Shown one piece after another: positions 61,076 to 64,000 of a stretch of DNA of 64,000 nucleotides. Below the pieces are notes generated by a model, which was given only the letters and a program-made list of their open reading frames with translations, was not told the DNA's origin and did no database searches. The position numbers were made by a program, and so were the translations under genes. Source of the stretch: Pannonibacter anstelovis (GTDB taxonomy: Bacteria > Pseudomonadota > Alphaproteobacteria > Rhizobiales > Stappiaceae); contig NZ_JBAKBF010000001.1 of NCBI RefSeq assembly GCF_036881715.1, forward strand, positions 434,001 through 498,000, in the 5' to 3' direction. Each line of letters begins with the position of its first letter. Within the stretch, counting starts at the first letter, position 1.

Positions 61076-62115
61076 GCTGCGGTCTCTTCAGTGTAAACGA
61101 AACGGGTGGCCTCGGAGGCCTTTGGCGAAGGGCTCGCGGCGGCAAAGGCGATGGCATCGGCAATCTGCTGCGCCACACTGGCCTCCAGCGCCTCGATGCC
61201 TTCCTGGTTCAGGATGCCGTGATCAACCAGCATGGCGGCCATGCGCTTGATCGGGTCGCGGTCCATCCACTCGGCGATTTCTTCCTTGGTGCGGTAGCGG
61301 TTACGGTCGGACTTGGAATGGCCGCGCCAGCGGTAGGTGACGTTCTCGACCAGGCTCGGCCCCTCGCCTGCCCGCGCCCTTGCCACCGCCGCATCCACGG
61401 CTTCGGCAACGGCGGAGAAGTCATTCCCGTCCACGGTCACGCCCGGCATGCTGTAGGCAGCGGCACGCTCGGAAATGTGCTTCACCGCCGTGGAGCGCTC
61501 CACCGAAGTGGACATGCCGTATTTGTTGTTCTCGCAGACGAAAATCACCGGCAGTTTCCAGACGGCGGCCATGTTCAGCGCCTCGTGGAAAGCGCCCTCA
61601 TTGTTGGCGCCATCGCCGAAGAAACAGACCGTCACGGCGCCCGTGCCAAGCCGCTTGGCGGCGAGCGCGGCACCCACAGCAATCGGCAGACCGCCGCCGA
61701 CAATGCCATTGGCGCCGAGATTGCCCTTGGCCACATCGGCGATGTGCATGGAGCCGCCCCGGCCCCGGCAATAGCCGGTTTCCTTGCCGAAGAACTCGGC
61801 AAACATCCGCCCCAGATCAGCGCCCTTGGCAACGCAGTGGCCGTGGCCGCGGTGGTTGGAGGTGATCTTGTCCTCATCCGTCAGCGACATGGACGAACCC
61901 ACGGCGGAAGCTTCCTGACCGATCGACAGGTGCATCGTGCCGTGAATGAGGCCGCGCATGTAGCTGTCTTCCGCGCCTTCCTCGAACTTGCGGATCAGCA
62001 TCATCTTGCGCAGCGCTTCCGTCAGCGCCTCGGGCGAGTAGGTGCGCAGCGCATAGGGAAGATTGGCATCGGCTGCGGGCACAGCGCCCTTTGCCTTTTC
62101 ATCGGTGTTGGCCAT
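61072..62115 (-). CDS. 2-oxo acid/acetoin dehydrogenase E1 component, alpha subunit
   Basis: A 347-residue ThDP-binding alpha subunit. The ThDP motif is GDGANNEGAFHEALNMAAVWKLPVIFV-like, starting GDGANN and ending before CENN. MHLSIGQEASAVGSSMSL, SNHRGHGHCVAKG and GRGGSMHIADVAKGNLGANG are characteristic of AcoA and PdhA. YRWRGHSKSDRNRYR carries the phosphorylation-loop equivalent. ATG 62115 has GAGGACAG about 9 bases upstream. No dihydrolipoamide dehydrogenase (E3) gene is present in the window, so a shared E3 must serve the complex. Confidence 0.9.
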   Translation of the reverse strand: MANTDEKAKGAVPAADANLPYALRTYSPEALTEALRKMMLIRKFEEGAEDSYMRGLIHGTMHLSIGQEASAVGSSMSLTDEDKITSNHRGHGHCVAKGADLGRMFAEFFGKETGYCRGRGGSMHIADVAKGNLGANGIVGGGLPIAVGAALAAKRLGTGAVTVCFFGDGANNEGAFHEALNMAAVWKLPVIFVCENNKYGMSTSVERSTAVKHISERAAAYSMPGVTVDGNDFSAVAEAVDAAVARARAGEGPSLVENVTYRWRGHSKSDRNRYRTKEEIAEWMDRDPIKRMAAMLVDHGILNQEGIEALEASVAQQIADAIAFAAASPSPKASEATRFVYTEETAA

Positions 62116-62125
62116 GGCTCTGTCC

Positions 62126-63460
62126 TCAGGCATGCGCCGGCTCTTGCCCGTACACCATCGCATCCTGGCGGCGGCGCAGTTCGGCAATGCGGGAATTGGC
62201 AGGAAGCGCGGTATTCTCGGTGGTGATCAGCTCACCCTTGCGGATCGGCTGGGTGACCTTGGCCCCCGTCAGCAGACCGGCAGGAATGCCCTTTGCGGCA
62301 CGGGCGCGGGAGACTTCCATGACCCAGGCGCGGTAGGTGTATTCGCCGATCTGGTCCAGCGTCTCGCCCGGCTGCAGGTCGCGCTTCGCCACCGCGCAAA
62401 CTTCGGCCACCGGCTTGTCGAGCGGGATCATGTCGGCCTTGCCGTAGAGAACGGCGCGGGCGCAAGTCAGCGGCACTTCCAGCGAGGTCAGGTGATAGGG
62501 CCGGATGAAGCTGAAATACGGGCCATCGCCCATCTTCAGATCCTTCATCCGCTCCCAGACGCGCGGATGCTCTGCCTCGGCGACAACGAAAACGCCCGGC
62601 GCCAGCCCCTTGCCGACTGAAAAGTCCACACGGCCAATGCCGGACAGCACGCCGCCATCCTTCTGCGGAATGAGTGTGGTTGCCAGTTCCTTCGGCCCGG
62701 CAGCGGGCCCATGCATGCCGTCACAATCCGGAACGAGACCCGTGGCATTGGCGATGGCGGCCATCTCCACCATGGTCTTGGAGCCATCAACGAACTCCAC
62801 CAGCATGCGCGCGTTCATATGGCGCGCCTTGGCTTCCGCCGCATAGGCATCCGGCGTTGCGTCAATGTTGAGCGGGTTGTTCTTGCCCTTGCCCGCACAG
62901 ACGATGCGGTGCCCCATGGCGGAGACAAACTCGATCAGCTCCATGCAGGAAGACGGCTCGTCGCCTGCACCAAGACTGTAGACAACGCCCAGCCGGTCCG
63001 CCTCGCGCCGCAGATAGGCGCCGATGGTCACGTCTGCCTCGACGTTCATCATGACCAGATGCTTGCCGCGCTCCATGGCGTTGAGGCCGATTTCCGCGCC
63101 GACAGCCGGAACGCCCGTGGCGTCGATCACCACGTCAATAAGACCCGATTCGAGAATGATGTCGGAGGACGAGGCAATGGCCGTACGGCCGGATTCGATG
63201 GCGGCATTCAGCTTGTCCACCGTGCCGGCGTCCTGGCTGTGCCCCTGCTCCTGACGGGCAATCTCCACGGCCTTGTGCGCGGCCGCCGGATTGATGTCCG
63301 CAATCGCAGCCACTTCCACGCCATCCATCATGGATGCGCGGGTGACGATATCCGTGCCCATTTCACCGGAGCCGATCAGTCCGATGCGGACCGGGCGGCC
63401 AGCCTGCGCCCTTGCAGCCAGATCGCGGGCAAGACCTGTAAGCGCGACGTTTGAAGCCAT
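62126..63460 (-). CDS. NAD(P)-dependent oxidoreductase with C-terminal SAF domain (homoserine-dehydrogenase-like)
   Basis: A 444-residue protein. The N-terminal Rossmann domain (RIGLIGSGEMGTDIVTRAS near residue 25) resembles homoserine dehydrogenase and Gfo/Idh/MocA proteins; a middle domain has FVDGSKTMVEMAAIANATGL and PYHLTSLEVPLTCARAVLYG; the end is a SAF domain (AKRDLQPGETLDQIG, VTQPIRKGELITTENTAL) like those in altronate dehydratase or sialic acid synthase. No defined reaction is known to me. It is the first gene of the E1-E2 run, 10 bases before E1-alpha. ATG 63460 begins the conserved part; the longer frame adds 11 residues. Confidence 0.8.
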   Translation of the reverse strand: MASNVALTGLARDLAARAQAGRPVRIGLIGSGEMGTDIVTRASMMDGVEVAAIADINPAAAHKAVEIARQEQGHSQDAGTVDKLNAAIESGRTAIASSSDIILESGLIDVVIDATGVPAVGAEIGLNAMERGKHLVMMNVEADVTIGAYLRREADRLGVVYSLGAGDEPSSCMELIEFVSAMGHRIVCAGKGKNNPLNIDATPDAYAAEAKARHMNARMLVEFVDGSKTMVEMAAIANATGLVPDCDGMHGPAAGPKELATTLIPQKDGGVLSGIGRVDFSVGKGLAPGVFVVAEAEHPRVWERMKDLKMGDGPYFSFIRPYHLTSLEVPLTCARAVLYGKADMIPLDKPVAEVCAVAKRDLQPGETLDQIGEYTYRAWVMEVSRARAAKGIPAGLLTGAKVTQPIRKGELITTENTALPANSRIAELRRRQDAMVYGQEPAHA

Positions 63461-63772
63461 TTCATATGCCTTGGTGGGGTTGAGTTGCCGCAAGCATTGT
63501 GAACTTTCGTTCTTGTGTCAACGCACTTGTTCACTCATTCGTCGCTGCAATCGCTCACAACCTTCACCGCACCGCACAACGGATCAGGCCACACTTTGCA
63601 TCAAATCCGATTGACAAGCGGCGAAAGACGAACAATTGTTTTATAGAACATTCAAATGTTCCGGCCCACCTCCGCAGGCAAATGAACCGCCTGCCCAGCG
63701 CAACCTCTGCGCAACCCGGGCCGAGGAAATGCCCTTGGCAATCATGGCCATCGTCATCTGGGAGGAGACTTG
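63461..63772. promoter_or_regulatory. Divergent promoter region with repeated GAAC/GTTC half-sites
   Basis: About 310 bases between the SAF oxidoreductase and the Tat-exported protein. Six GAAC/GTTC half-sites are seen: 63501, 63509, 63529, 63630, 63646 and 63658. GAACATTcaAATGTTC (63646-63661) has perfect 7-bp arms, and AACAATTGTT (63631-63640) is a perfect palindrome. They could bind the SorC regulator. No gene is supported here. Confidence 0.5.
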
Positions 63773-64000
63773 ATGGGTATCACCGGAAAACTTTCGCGCC
63801 GTTCGTTCCTGAAGGCAGGCACTGCTGCCGCCGGCGCATCACTGATCGGCACCACATGGAGCGGACGACTTCTGGCGCAGGGCGCCCTGCCCGATCCGCA
63901 GAGCGTGCTGGACGATATTTCCATCTCGAAATACGTCCGCGCCGACTACCAGAAGCTCTATGGCCTGACTGACAGCAAGCCGCTGTGGGACCCGAAGAAG
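63773..64000 (+). CDS. Tat-exported protein, probable ABC substrate-binding protein (3' end outside window)
   Basis: The first 76 codons of a gene that continues past the window. The N-terminus has a twin-arginine signal (LSRRSFLKAGTAAAGASL) with a likely cleavage after LLAQG near residue 37. The mature start (ALPDPQSVLDDISISKYVRADYQKLYG) resembles Tat-exported solute-binding proteins of spermidine/putrescine-type ABC transporters, but the visible part is too short for certainty. GGAGGAGA lies before the ATG. It is divergent from the SAF-E1-E2 operon and may share its regulation. Confidence 0.6.
   Translation, partial: MGITGKLSRRSFLKAGTAAAGASLIGTTWSGRLLAQGALPDPQSVLDDISISKYVRADYQKLYGLTDSKPLWDPKK

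Noticed and set aside
58746..62115. E1/E2 genes as the housekeeping pyruvate dehydrogenase
   Set aside because: E2 lacks the acyltransferase domain and carries an alpha/beta hydrolase instead, E3 is missing, and the neighbours are catabolic and regulatory genes.

Overview
The window is 64 kb of high-GC DNA from an alphaproteobacterium, probably a member of the Hyphomicrobiales (Rhizobiales). The block dnaB - alr - radA - cvpA - purF and the malonate, TRAP and oligopeptide-ABC gene types fit that group; family or genus cannot be named from the sequence alone. No rRNA, tRNA, CRISPR array, transposase or phage gene was seen.

Region 1 (1-11.5 kb) is conserved housekeeping DNA: the 3' end of dnaB, alr, radA, cvpA, purF and a short-chain dehydrogenase on the + strand. 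These converge on a yfgM-like / bamB / der / suhB block on the - strand, and a PilZ-domain protein follows. Region 2 (11.6-15.6 kb) holds a nitroreductase-like flavoprotein, a cysteine hydrolase, an Lrp-type regulator and a secreted alpha/beta hydrolase. Region 3 (15.6-22.3 kb) is a malonate utilisation unit: matR, then divergently a TRAP transporter, malonyl-CoA decarboxylase and malonyl-CoA synthetase. A perfect 14-bp palindrome in the divergent promoter closely resembles the known MatR operator.

Region 4 (22.3-37.1 kb) is the most striking part. A full set of indole-3-acetate degradation genes (iacI, iacH-A-B-C-D-E-F-G, iacR) lies beside hydroxyquinol 1,2-dioxygenase and maleylacetate reductase, and is followed by a TRAP transporter. 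The known iac route ends in catechol, but no catechol-cleavage gene is visible here. The same chemistry on 5-hydroxyindole-3-acetate would end in hydroxyquinol, exactly the substrate of the neighbouring dioxygenase. A shared operator, CGGTA-N4-TACCGTAT, sits beside the LysR gene of the hydroxyquinol unit and again just upstream of iacH, which suggests the two halves are one regulon.

Region 5 (37.2-49.4 kb) could supply acids to such a route: an omega-transaminase with an amine/amino-acid permease under an AraC regulator, a third TRAP transporter, and an aryl-alcohol dehydrogenase plus aryl-aldehyde dehydrogenase controlled by a XylR/DmpR-type sigma-54 activator. A near-perfect -24/-12 promoter and a 34-bp palindrome were found in front of the dehydrogenases.

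Region 6 (49.5-64 kb) has a P2-type cation ATPase followed by a long - strand run: a SAF-domain NAD(P) oxidoreductase, E1-alpha, E1-beta and an E2-hydrolase fusion of acetoin-dehydrogenase type, a SorC-family regulator and an oligopeptide-type ABC transporter. The window ends inside a divergent gene with a Tat signal. The substrate of this last unit is unknown.
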